A stretch of DNA of 64,000 nucleotides. Origin: Macrothele yani. Lineage: Eukaryota; Arthropoda; Arachnida; Araneae; Macrothelidae. Below the pieces are notes generated by a model, which worked only from the letters and a program-made list of their open reading frames with translations, was not told the DNA's origin and ran no database searches. The translations under genes and the position numbers were made by a program. Positions 54,214 through 64,000 of this stretch are shown here, piece by piece; position 1 is the stretch's first letter; every line of letters starts with the position of its first letter. The DNA lies in assembly GCA_039090855.1 (NCBI GenBank), contig CM076996.1, positions 48,884,469-48,948,468 of the forward strand, given 5' to 3'.

Positions 54214-54330
54214 TATATGTGTAGAACTTCGTTAAATCCATGTCATATCGAATCGACTCTGGTTTGAAGGACAATGCCGGCCCAACTCATTGGTTGGTAC
54301 GTGTTGCTAATAATTTGCGACTTCAGTGTA

Positions 54331-55834
54331 TGTGCATAGGGTGGTGCTTTCTTTCTGCAGAAATGGACAGAACAGAATAGCTCATAGATATCCCTGGCCC
54401 TTTGATTGCGCCAATAATTAAAATATGGTCCTTTATGAAAACACACTAGTCCTCCCTCTTCTATCATACTTCGTCTTGGTAGCTGTACGAATCTGATACA
54501 GTCAGCGCTTGGAAGTCTGCCCTTTGTTGTGTTCCCAATAGATTTTATAAGAGCTCTTGAAGTGAAAAAAATAATACGCCATATTTAAAAGAGTTTGGCA
54601 GCCTTTGTGTGAGAATTTTCTTGGTTAAAAGTGATGAGAAACGGTCAACTGAAATTGTTTGCTTTCGCAATGACAACGAACAAACAAACAAACAAGCAAA
54701 CAAAAAACACACAATAGGTGGCGAAATGTGCTAAGGAACTTTTGTCTTTGCACATTAATAACAGATTTTAATGTGGCAGCTTGAATTCGTGCAAGACTTG
54801 AAATAAAAAAGGCAGCATTTCAAGTAACTTCCGAAACTACATATTTCTCACCCTAATTACAGTGATACGTCGTAAATTGCAAGATGTCTTCTTTGTGACA
54901 CCCTCAGTTGTACCAGAAAGCACTATGATCCTCATCTTGGGTTATGTATAAAATAATTCCCAGTTATGTAATAAATTATTCGACAACTGTTTCAAAAGTC
55001 TTGCAATGTGGCACGAAATTAATGCACAACGGGATAACTTGTGGTGAATAAAAGATTTAATGTAACACTTAAATTCTTTCGAAACAGGACAAAATCTTGT
55101 AAGAATCGTTTTCAGTTACATCAGTGAATGTCACAAGATAAGTTCTAGTTTGTAATGGAATTCTTCATATTAATCTTAAATATGCAATAATTTTATTTAG
55201 ATTCGAACGTGTTTCTAGAAACTGCCACAATCACACCCGATAATATGCGTTTAACGATCCTACATGTTGTAAATGACATTTTGGAGGAAAGACGTTCTTT
55301 TTTTTTTCACATAACTTCTTCTGTTCGTATTCCAAGTGGTCTTGGTTATTCTCCTTGTTCTTGATGTACAAAAATGGGGACAGCTAGTAATCTGATAGAC
55401 TTATGTCTGGAGAGCTCGGCAGATATTTTACATTTTTTGTGCGTACTTGGATTCTCTCTGGTGTCATAGATTGATGAAATCGATTTCAAGGAGTAGCATT
55501 TTGAACACAGTGGGAACATATCTTGAGGAACATCTGACAAGATGTCGTTCTCCTGTGCGGTTTCATAAACCGCAGTAGGACTTTTAGAAATAGTCTTGTA
55601 AAAGAGTTTCTAGTTTGGTTTTCTCCAAGGAGAGATATGGAACGCCGATGTTTAGTTGCTCTTCCTAATAAGAATGCTGCTATGTGCTGCGCGTGGGTTT
55701 CGAGAGTGAATCGTTCAGCAAAAGGTTTTGAAATTTAACAATAACAGACTACCCTTGATTATTGTCTGAGCCTCATTTTTACCACTTAAAAATTACATGC
55801 TTATAGTATCACTTTCTCCGTCCGTCCGCTTGTG
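54331..55834. other. No recognised gene
   Basis: AT-rich, short frames only. It includes a caaacaaacaaacaagc simple repeat near 54682-54702. Confidence 0.45.
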
Positions 55835-57095
55835 TACATCATATCTCGGCAACTATTAGTCTGATTTGAAAAAAAAATCTGTTTGCATCGGAAAGCCTGA
55901 GATGCGAGAACGATGAACCATGCTTTTCGGTTTTATTCAGATGCATTTCTTTGGCGCTAGAGGGCGTAAATGCAGATACCATCGAATTCAAAATATATTT
56001 TACTCCATATATTAGCTTCTAAATAACCGATTGGAAAGATTATTTTCCTCTTTTTGATGCCATTTATAACGAACACTATTTTGGGTACAGTTTCTTTCTC
56101 AGGTAATGCATAGATCTTCCGCCAGGGTGCGGAAAATTGAACTGTGATCTCCCCGATATTTCTGCTTCTAAAAGTCCTATTCGAAAAATACTTTCTGCAT
56201 CAGATACAGCTTCTGGTGGGAAAGGTTTTGCATATAATTTCTAATTTTTGGTAGAGAAAGTTTGGCCACCAGGGCAGTGTAAGCGTTTATTTCTGTTTCC
56301 GATGTAATGGCAGCAAAATCTGCGCCGCTTTCGAAAATTCGATGTAAAAAATTCATTTATGGACTGATACCTCTCATCTTGGGAAACCTTTTAAGGATAC
56401 GTTCTCCTTAAAATAGTGCATAGATTTTCCTCCAAGGGGCGTAGATATGCATTGTATTTTTGTCGATATCTCCACTTCTAAGAGCCCGATTTGAAAAGTT
56501 CTTTGTTTATCGGAGAGCGGTTCCGGTGCAAAATGTTCTACATATAATTTGAAATTATTTATACCGCACAAATGTGGCACTAGAGGGCGTAAGGTCACGT
56601 CTCTGTTTACAGCATATTTTCAGCAATATCTGCAAGACTAGAAACCCGATTGGAAGACTTCTTTTTCGGTTAGATACTACTAACTATAAAAACAGTTTGT
56701 GTATATTTACTTCCTAAAAAATGCACGATTTCTCTGCTAGATGGCGCCAATGCCCAACCTGTTTATCTCGATATCTCTGCTTCTAAATGTCCGATTTAAA
56801 AAAATATTTAAATACCGGATACCATTTACTTTGTGGAAAACTGTAGGCTTGTACTTGTGGAGTTTTTTTGTAGTTCATAGTTCTGTCGCTAAATGGTTCT
56901 TGTGTGCTTCTGTTTGCAGCTATATCTCCTCTTCTAACAATATATTATCGAACAATTCCTTCTTTTACTGTATGCCATTCGTTTCAAAAAGATGAGGAAC
57001 ATTTTCCTCTTTAAATAATGCACAGTTTTCCAGCCAGGGAGCGTAAATGCCAAAACCGTTTGAAACATTCTATTTCCTTAGCATAGCTTTTACAA
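55835..57095 (+). repeat. Degenerate tandem array, unit about 155 bp
   Basis: A block like cgatatctctgcttctaaa plus ccgattTgaaaa recurs at about 55845, 56015, 56155, 56310, 56465, 56630, 56768 and 56920. Each is followed roughly 110 bp later by a block like ctagagggcgtaaatgc (about 55957, 56112, 56267, 56430, 56577, 56735, 56887, 57030). Spacing is 138-170 bp, averaging near 155. Units are strongly diverged. No long frames. It is probably an old satellite or tandemly amplified element. Confidence 0.85.
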
Positions 57096-59593
57096 TGAAG
57101 AATACTTTCGGTATATTTTCAAGTTTTCTATTAGTCGAGTTACATCATGTTTCCTTCTATATTTCTTCATTTAACTGTTCGATTTGAAAATCTCTTTGTC
57201 TCTGACATTTCCTTCTGCTATCAAAATTTCTGTGTATCATTTGTTAATTTTCGTGACAAACTTTTCAATTCCTGGTGTGAGCAAGTAGCTGTTTCTATTT
57301 CGGAATGTTTTATCGATTGTAGAAATCCGGTTGATATTTTTCTGACCGGTTCTATTGTCTATGAATATTTTTGAAAAATTTTATTTCCGTCGGAAATATT
57401 GAAATATTGAACATCGTTAATTACGATGTTCAATTTCTCCCTCTATCTTACCCTAAGGAAGTGTATATAATATTATTTCTTTGCCTACTTGTTCTGGCGC
57501 TCATTTGTACATAATCATTTCATGACTCACATTCTCATTCTGTACTCCGAGTGTTTAATAAATGCATATTTGAACCTTAGCACCGTCTGGCTTCATGTCA
57601 CACTGCCCGCTGACTTGGGCCAGGTACAATCCATCTGCTGGAGACTGAGGCTCAAGTTTTAAGTTGTGGAATCATTGGGGAGGGTGGGAGTAAAGATCGG
57701 ACCCACAATGTTTATCTTAACCTCTTATCTCCTACTTGTACCACGCTTCACAGGCCAGCTATGTATGCCTACCTTTTTCGATAACCGGAGGACCGGACTA
57801 GGCTGCCATCTCATGCTGACCTGGGCTGCGTTTAACAAACGGTCTCCATCTCGTGATTCAAGGCTGCTTAAATTGGAGGAGGAACTCCAAATGATCAGTG
57901 GGACATCGTAGGCGTAAGTGAAGTAAGAAGAAAAGGAGCATATCTCATTGAACATCTCCTCTACTGTTGCGAGACAGATACTGGAAAAACTAGTGGTGTT
58001 GGATTTATAATAAACAAGAAACTGAAGGACAATGTTCTAAAACTTAAAAGTTTCTTGGACAGAGCTGGGTAACACGTTATCCAACTCTCAAAAATATGCC
58101 AGACTCTGATTATTGAAGCTTACGCATAAACCACAAGTAATCCCTAGGAAAAAATTGAAGAATTGTACGAGGAAATTCGGCATCTAAATAATAAAGGCAA
58201 GCAGCACTTGAAAATCATTACGAGTGTTTTCAATGCGAAAATAGCAACAGAATGAAACTCCGGCAGGTAAATTCGGTCACGGCAACAGAAACCAGCGCGG
58301 AAATATTCTCGAAGAGTTTGCAGAGGCAGAAAGGTTTTTCATCATGAACTTTTTCAAGAAAGAGCCACAAAGGAAATGGACATGGAGGCATCCCAATGGA
58401 ATGACAAGTGAAATTGATTTTATTATGTGTAAACAGAAATTTGCCATCCAAAGCTGCGGTGTGCTGAACAGGTTCAACACAGGGAGTGCTCATAAATCGG
58501 TGAGATGTAAGATGCACCTCAACATTAAATTTGAGCGTTGAAGCTTATAAAACAAACAAAATATATGACATGACCAATCTTAAAAAGCATCATAATACCT
58601 TTAAATTGGAACTGAGAAGCAGATTCTCTGCTCTAGAAGGTATGACATCGGAAGAAGTAGACACCTCTGAATTTAACAGAAAACTTACCAAGGCTTGTAC
58701 GGAAACAGCAACAAAAATAGGAGGTACTAAGAACAAGTTGCATATGAAGAAAATATCAGGAAAAACAAAAATGCTGGTGCAAAAGAGATAGAAAATGAGG
58801 ACAAGTACAGAAGATGTAACTTCCAAAGTGAAATTAATAGAGCTGTGCAAGACAGTACGAAAAGGTATCACCCAAGACGTAAGGAAATTCAATTGTGAAC
58901 AAGTGAGAAAAACAACTGAAAACAACCAAAGCCTGAAGAGAGCAAAGGGACATCTGAGTAAGGGAAAAAACATTATGGCACTGAGAAAAGAAGATGGTCC
59001 TGTAACAAAAAATAGAGGCACAATTTTAACAAGAGTGAAAGATTTCTACTCAAAACTATATGAAAGGGATTATACATCTATTCCAGACATTACGAAAGTG
59101 CCGAAGTCCTTCCAGTCCTTTCAGCAGAAATTGCAGATGAATTTAAGAACATGAAACAGGGAAGAGCTCCAGGAGAAGATGGAATTACTGTAGACATTAT
59201 ACAAGAAACAAGTGGAGAAATTGAAACTACACTCGCCCAAGTTTTCGCTAGATTCCTCAATGAAAGAAAGATTCCTAAGGATTGGAACAATGATACAATG
59301 ATCTTGCTACATAAAAAAGGTGACATTGAGAATCTAAGAAACTACATGCGCATCAGCCTCCTATCAGTGGTTTATGAAATCTTCACTTAGGTTCTTTCAC
59401 ATCGCTTGAAGGTAACAATGGACATGGCTCAACCGAGAAAACAAACTGGATTCAGGAGTGGCACTATTGATCATATCCATGTACGGAGAGAACTAATTGA
59501 AAGAACGAGGGAATATAAACTCCTAGCGTGATTCCGTGAAATCATCGGCAGTTGCAATGGATTTGAAATCCTAACGTATTAAATATACATGCG

Positions 59594-60035
59594 TGGGACG
59601 TACTACAGAGGTGAAAACATGAACATGTGTCAAGACGACAAATCTGCAGTGAGATATTCTGTTCACGTAGCTCGGTTGGGAGAGCGACTTATTCCAGAGT
59701 GAGGGGATACTGCTTCGATGCCCGTCGTGGACGAACTTTTGTTTTCACTTTGGCGGCCGATTGTGCAAAATAGATCTACTGGCCGTTGGATTCTTCGAAA
59801 AATGCGTAATGTTTGTTCTACACATTATTTGGAATTAATGAAACATTTCTACTTCGCTTCAAAAAAATTGTAAGAGGGAGATGACGTGACGTACTACAGA
59901 AGTGAAAACATGTGTCAAGACGACAAATTTGCAGCGAGACATTCTGTCCACGTAGCTAAGTTGGGAGAGCGACTTACTCCGGAGTGAGGGGGACACGGAT
60001 TTGATGGTCGTTGTGGACCAACTTGTGTTTTCACA
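59594..60035 (+). mobile_element. TRIM-4: miniature LTR element nested in the LINE
   Basis: LTRs at 59594-59749 and 59885-60035 share gacgtactacagaggtgaaaacat-like 5' parts and end near tgttttcac. Each has a tRNA-like domain (59661-59732, 59946-60018) with a seven-pair acceptor stem (GTTCACG/CGTGGAC, including wobble). After the 5' LTR comes TGGCGGCCGA, a degraded version of the family's primer-binding site. A purine tract gagggagatga precedes the 3' LTR. The flanking 4-mers tgcg and ttcg match at three positions. LTR sequence outside the tRNA is diverged from TRIM-1 to TRIM-3, so it is a separate subfamily. Confidence 0.82.
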
Positions 60036-60800
60036 TTCGTTAGCTGCATTAATGACATCTATGAAAATGCAAGTGCATAGGTTCGGCTATTTGAGGATAC
60101 TGCACCAATAAAAATTGGAAAGGAAGTGAGACAAGGTGACACCATATCTCCCAAACTCTTTAATTCCGCATTGCGAAATATCTTTCAATCATTGGACTGC
60201 GAAAACAAAGGAATAAAGATTAATGGAGATTATTTAACTATCTTTCCGTTTGCTGATGACGTCGTCATTTTTGCAGCTACCACGTCAGAGCTGCAGAGTA
60301 TGGTCCAGCAACTTGCTGACAATAGTAAAGAAGTGGGATTAAAAATGAAATTTCAGAAGACAGAACTGATGTACAATGGTTTTACAAGAAATGAGGATTT
60401 ATCGATTGATGGGGAAACGCTGGAGAAAACCCAGTATTACATATGCTTTGGGCAGCAGATATAAAGCGAAGGTCACACTAATGAAGGAATTAATCGGCGT
60501 ATAAAATTTGGTTGGAGAGATTTTGGAAGAAACGGTACAATATTTAAGAGAAATGTGCCATTATGTCTTAAAATAAAAGTGCTTAATCAATGCATCCTTC
60601 CAGTGCTTACGTACGGAGCAGAAACGTGGACCTTAGAATTTTAATTAAAAAAGACATACAAAGGCTACATGCAGCTGGTAGGAGCCTCGAAAGATGCATG
60701 CTTGGTGTAACAAGGAGTGATAAGAAGAGGAATTCGTGAATAAGAAAAACGACAAGTGAGGAAGACATCATGATCGGAGTAAAATCCCTGAAATAGCAAT

Positions 60801-63775
60801 TTTTTGTTTTTGTTTTTTGGTTTTGGTAACCGTGGGTACCAAAGCGGTACCCAGTTTATTGCTATAATGGGATTGCAAACATACGCGATATCACTGAATA
60901 TTGCAGTACGAAAAATATGCAGAGGAAAATACAGGTATATCCACAATGCAATACAAACTGGAGAGCAAACATAAAGTGCACATTACCATGGCGCAGTGAC
61001 ATCGTTATCAACATAGGCGGAATCAATTGGACAAGATCAACGCTAGAGAACAAACAGCTCAGTGTGAAAGATACACAAATAAGGGGTCAGACCATAGCAT
61101 CAGGGAGCCGATAGTGTGAAGCAATGCCGGCAAAACATCAATTTGCACATATAGTAAAAATACGATGCACACAAATAAGAAATAGCATAGCGGCATATCA
61201 TTCGATACGAAGTACAACAAGTAAAACATCATGAGCATATGTACAAGGGTATGATAAAACACCAACTGAGTAGAACATAACGAAGGTCAAAATGCAAGGC
61301 ACAGAACAGGAATACACGAAATACATTAGGAGAACAAAGTTAACAATGCTAAAACTAATATAAACCGCGACGAAGGAAAACACTAGTACAGCAAGAAGAC
61401 ACAATGAGAGCAAAAGAAAAACACAAGGCACAGGAACAAAATCAGGAAACAGCCCGTTGCAACGTGAGAGTGATAACATGATAGAAACAGCACGAACACA
61501 ATTAGCGAAACAGTAGATGAAGAAGCGCGAAACAGAAAATTCCAGGCGACCACATGGTCGAAAACGTCGCCGGAGAGAACTAAAAGTGTTGGGTTAGGAA
61601 GAAGCGCTAAAGTTCATCGGCTTGAAGAAGTAAGGTATCACAAAATTGTTTCTCATCAAGGTCTTTCAAGGAGGAAAGACGGCGATTGTATCGTCTCATG
61701 AAAACCTTGTACCGAGGATCTGTGACACTCAGAGATTTGAAAAATGACACATAAGCTTCAAATTGCATCACCGCTGCACACAGGTCAAGATCAGGTGAGT
61801 GGAGAAATTCTTCAGTACAGACAACCGTACAAGCAGATTGGAAGAAGCGTAAGAGCTGCTGTCTGGACAGTGGTCCAGGAACGAGAGGAAACGTATCAAT
61901 GGCCTGTATAATCTCATCATCTGAGAGAAGATAGCAAAAGGCCATTGATACGAGAGGAAACGTATAAATGGCCTGTATAACCTTATCATTGACAGGACCA
62001 GAACGGAGATGCATGCTGTTCGAAGAGTTACCATCCGAGAAACATCTGAACAGAAAACATCGGGAACACTAGATGAGGCCACAGAAGAAGTAACAGAATG
62101 ATGTTTTACTTTTTTCTGTTTCACAGAGCCTTTGAAAGTCCCTGTCCGTTTCGAACATGTGTTTGAGGCAGATGAATCCATTGGCAGATCTGAAAGAACA
62201 CCCGAAACGGGTGATGAGAACACAAATCAGCCGAGGCAGCAGGAAGGTACGGCAACAGGGGAACAGGAGACACGATCGTAGTTGGAGATCCGATATGAGA
62301 GAGACATGGAGGAGAGCCAGTCGGCGGGAGTGCAAGCACCTGTCGACACATCCTGGTGGGAACACTACGTCGGAGACACATCAGTAGTACAAGACATATT
62401 CACTAACCCAGAAGGAGGATGCGCTACTGAACGGTGCAAAAGAGCAGGAAAATGGTCATTGCCCTTGACTGGAAGGTGCGTTTGTCGGAGAGAAGAAGAG
62501 GTCGTGTCAGGTAAAACGCTGGAAGAGAGGATGGTAGAAAAACCAATGTGATCGGCATTGAGATGCGAGCTGGAAGAAAGACCACGGCGTATGCGCACAC
62601 AAGAGGCAGTGGTGTGAACCTGTGTAAGACAGTGAGTACAATAGTGAGTGGTGTAAACCTTGAAACTGTACGTGCGTGAGCCAATTTCAACAGTAGTTTC
62701 TGTAGGTTAATCCGCCAAGGCGTTCTCTGTGGGAAATACGACCAATAACTGACGGCGCGGTCCTGTAGCATGTGCAAATCGAGTTCCACGTGGAGCGTCA
62801 GAAAGGTGACGGACCTTGACAACAATTTTACAAACATGATTGACAAGGAAATGAAGGCAAGTATCAGGGACTACCTGTGGAACAGGGTAGAATGTGATGT
62901 TCACCGGAAGCTTGGAAAGAGGCGAAGGGATGAGATGATGTGTTCCAGTCGAAAGTCCGTTTGGAAGAAAAAAGTCATCATCTTCTTTCTGCTGGAAATG
63001 CACTGAGATACCCCGAGAGGTACGAGACATTCCGGCAATAGACGTGGATGACACATAACCTGAAAGCGTGGCAAAGCAGTATTCGGTAAGGCATGAAAGA
63101 GCACATCTTTATCCAGGAGATTATGGAACTCACGGCCAATCTGCGAATTTTCATCAATCGTCAATTTCACATTGTGGTCGGATATCTGAATAATAATTAT
63201 TAATTGCAAGAGACCATCAGGTAGAGAAGAAGCGAACGCTGAAGAAGCGCCTCGCTGCACTGTAGAGGCAAATGACATTCCCGGAAGAAAAGTCTGTGCT
63301 GAGCTGGCCGGCACAGAAGGCAGTGGGAGAATAGGAGCACAGGCAGAAGGCAAGGCAGTAGGCACCGAGGCAGAAGTAGAAGAATGAGACGGAGCCAAGT
63401 CCACTGAAGGCACCACCGTAGGGAGTACCAGGAAGTTGGGAAGGCACCTGAGCAGACACATTTGAGGACGAGACTACGTCAACTTCCATGGACGTGGTAA
63501 GTGCGACGTGACGTGCATCCGCCACGCCCATAGACGAGAAGAATAGACCGGAAGCCACCATGTTGGCAGCTTCCAAACGTAAACAAACGAGCTAACGATA
63601 TGAAAACGGAGGAATATGAACAAATACAAGAACCATATTGCCAGAAAAGTAGCTCAAAACATACAGAGTACCTTTAAACAGGCGGAGCACGCAACAGGTG
63701 AGTGCGGGACGAAGTACATTGCAATAGAATGCGTAGAATGCAGGAGCCACAAACACAACGTCTGCCAATAACGAT
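60801..63775 (-). mobile_element. ORF1-only non-LTR-like retroelement nested in the LINE
   Basis: A 2,975-bp insertion in LINE copy 2, flanked by CAAT (60797-60800 and 63776-63779), consistent with a short target duplication. On the minus strand it has a 5' leader of about 200 nt, one decayed reading frame of about 650 codons with a CCHC zinc knuckle, a 3' part of about 800 nt, a terminal hairpin (gggtaccgctttggtaccc) and an A-rich tail of CAAAAA-type repeats. No endonuclease or reverse transcriptase is recognisable. This is the architecture of a half-LINE that keeps only ORF1, though a processed copy of a cellular transcript cannot be excluded. Confidence 0.7.
61607..63576 (-). pseudogene. 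CCHC zinc-knuckle ORF1-like protein, frameshifted
   Basis: Start MEAANMVASGLFFSSMGVAD at 63576. The first frameshift near 63410 leads to a proline/serine/alanine-rich stretch (63461-62901), then SDHNVKLTIDENSQIGREF. The frame then returns to the first phase (63054-62365) with VNITFYPVPQVVPDTCLHF, one internal TAA at 62709-62707, and the knuckle CTHCLTQVHTTASC (C-x2-C-x4-H-x4-C, 62640-62599). A TAG near 62365 follows, then a serine-rich region with SKRTGTFKGSVKQKKVKHH. Another shift near 62014 leads to the C-terminal MQFEAYVSFFKSLSVTDPRY and the stop at 61607. A 69-bp in-frame tandem duplication lies at 61882-61999 (VIQAIYTFPLV / IIQAIDTFPLV). I do not recognise the exact family; the knuckle and basic regions suggest nucleic-acid binding. 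Confidence 0.6.
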
Positions 63776-64000
63776 CAATGGGTTGGACATATTGCCAGGA
63801 GGACAAACCATCAATGGACAACCGAAACTTTGGACTGGATTCCAAGTGAAAGGAAATGACCCAGAAGAATACCATAGGAGACTGGTGGATGAAATTCGAA
63901 AGCATGGGGAAATGACATGGATGTGGCTGGATCAAGACAGACCCTTGTGAAAGACATTTGGGAAGAAGGGAATTGATGACCTTTCGATCCAGATGTTTTC

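Larger units (their letters stand above)
51611..54290 (+). pseudogene. Tc1-like transposase (E), interrupted and decayed
   Basis: Plus-strand fragments in order: MEKARGISDFERD near 51611, with the DFER block partly duplicated; then VCISGTANMLGYARTVSRIF (helix-turn-helix 2) near 51700. After an insertion, NWAVKYWKKVAWSHKWRFQL near 52515 corresponds to WSDESRFQL; both acidic residues are changed. Next come MVWGVFSWLALG near 52670, FQQDKTICL near 52820 and LISVVWDEIKRAI near 52925. After element F the tail continues [20 protein letters not shown] near 54216-54280, matching the family's [10 protein letters not shown] tail. The motif order across the insertion is the evidence that F is nested in E. 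Confidence 0.8.
51479..54328 (+). mobile_element. Tc1-like transposon E, host of nested element F
   Basis: The right end is followed by TA at 54329-54330. Its TIR, read inward, is CACTGAAGTCGCAAATTATT; the left partner aatagcaaactattaggaac is at 51481-51500. The transposase fossil runs on the plus strand, is interrupted by F (53035-54213) and continues after it. A second interruption with a tRNA-like block lies at about 51960-52420. Confidence 0.78.
57785..63950 (+). pseudogene. RTE endonuclease/RT relic (LINE copy 2)
   Basis: Recognisable pieces: the EN end region near 58260-58540 (KEPQRKWTWRHPNGMTSEID); 58531-59154 with LKKHHNTFKLELRSRFSALE; 59151-59390 with MKQGRAPGEDGITVDIIQE and [18 protein letters not shown]; then, after TRIM-4, 60126-60464 with MRQGDTISPKLFNSAL and FADDVVIF (catalytic pair kept); 60600 LTYGAETW; and, after the ORF1-only element, WVGHIARRTNHQWTTET near 63778 with WTGFQV to the window end. 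Numerous stops and indels. It keeps the 11 bases deleted from the 38.5-kb copy, so it helps reconstruct the family history. Confidence 0.88.
57576..64000 (+). mobile_element. RTE/BovB-like LINE copy 2, 5'-inverted, with two nested retroelements
   Basis: Same family as 38534-41602. The segment 57576-57690 is an inverted copy of LINE sequence equivalent to about 38636-38737. Direct-orientation sequence starts at about 57781 at the adjacent position. Coding relics run 57781-59580. TRIM-4 (59594-60035) interrupts the RT, the LINE continues 60040-60800, a 2,975-bp retroelement (60801-63775) interrupts it again, and the LINE resumes at 63776 to the window end. Confidence 0.9.

Noticed and set aside
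61198..61479. 93-codon hydrophobic frame in the 3' part of the ORF1-only element
   Set aside because: Its hydrophobicity follows from T-rich sequence; no conserved motif and no start context.
1..64000. CRISPR array, operon or prokaryotic island
   Set aside because: Repeats are tandem minisatellites or dispersed elements without unique spacers, and all coding relics are eukaryotic transposon proteins.

Overview
This window looks like a repeat-packed intergenic or intronic stretch of a metazoan nuclear genome, most likely an arthropod with a large genome. It is AT-rich. I found no convincing intact host gene, no operon structure and no rRNA. Almost every recognisable reading frame belongs to a transposable element. 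The arthropod call is an inference from the mix: many Tc1-like families, an RTE/BovB-like LINE, an I/R1-group LINE with RNase H, tRNA-derived SINEs and miniature LTR elements. I cannot name the species.

Layout. 1-7 kb: SINE copy 1, a 27-bp minisatellite and copy 1 of a dispersed repeat. 7.1-8.4 kb: Tc1-like A1, nearly intact. 9.2-10.5 kb: a 16-bp minisatellite, a 115-bp tandem triplet and a nearly 400-bp palindrome. 11.3-14.9 kb: two decayed Tc1-like elements (H, G). 15.4-15.9 kb: miniature LTR element TRIM-1. 16.2-18.8 kb: a hAT element with an 8-bp target duplication. 19.9-21.0 kb: truncated Tc1-like B1. 22.1-28.5 kb: a minus-strand non-LTR retrotransposon split by Tc1-like C. 29.0-29.3 kb: a small membrane-protein ORF of unknown nature. 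31.0-32.5 kb: Tc1-like D, split by SINE copy 2. 33.1-38.4 kb: two direct copies of a 1.36-kb segment. 38.5-41.6 kb: an RTE-type LINE with only three lesions, lying between two AT microsatellites. 42.3-43.7 kb: Tc1-like B2. 45.9-46.4 and 48.4-49.0 kb: TRIM-2 and TRIM-3, both with exact 4-bp target duplications. 49.2-50.4 kb: Tc1-like A2. 51.5-54.3 kb: Tc1-like E with Tc1-like F nested inside it. 55.8-57.1 kb: a degenerate array with a period of about 155 bp. 57.6-64 kb: a second RTE copy with a 5' inversion, carrying TRIM-4 and a 3-kb ORF1-only retroelement.

The most interesting system is the TRIM family. Four short elements have 150-180 bp terminal repeats, a lysine-tRNA primer-binding site, a purine tract, a conserved 35-nt hairpin and no coding capacity. 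Each terminal repeat carries a tRNA-like domain. The tRNA type differs between elements while the flanking LTR sequence is conserved, which suggests modular exchange of the embedded, possibly Pol III-active, tRNA.

The nesting gives a relative chronology: SINE after D, F after E, C after the I/R1-like LINE, and TRIM-4 and the ORF1-only element after RTE copy 2.
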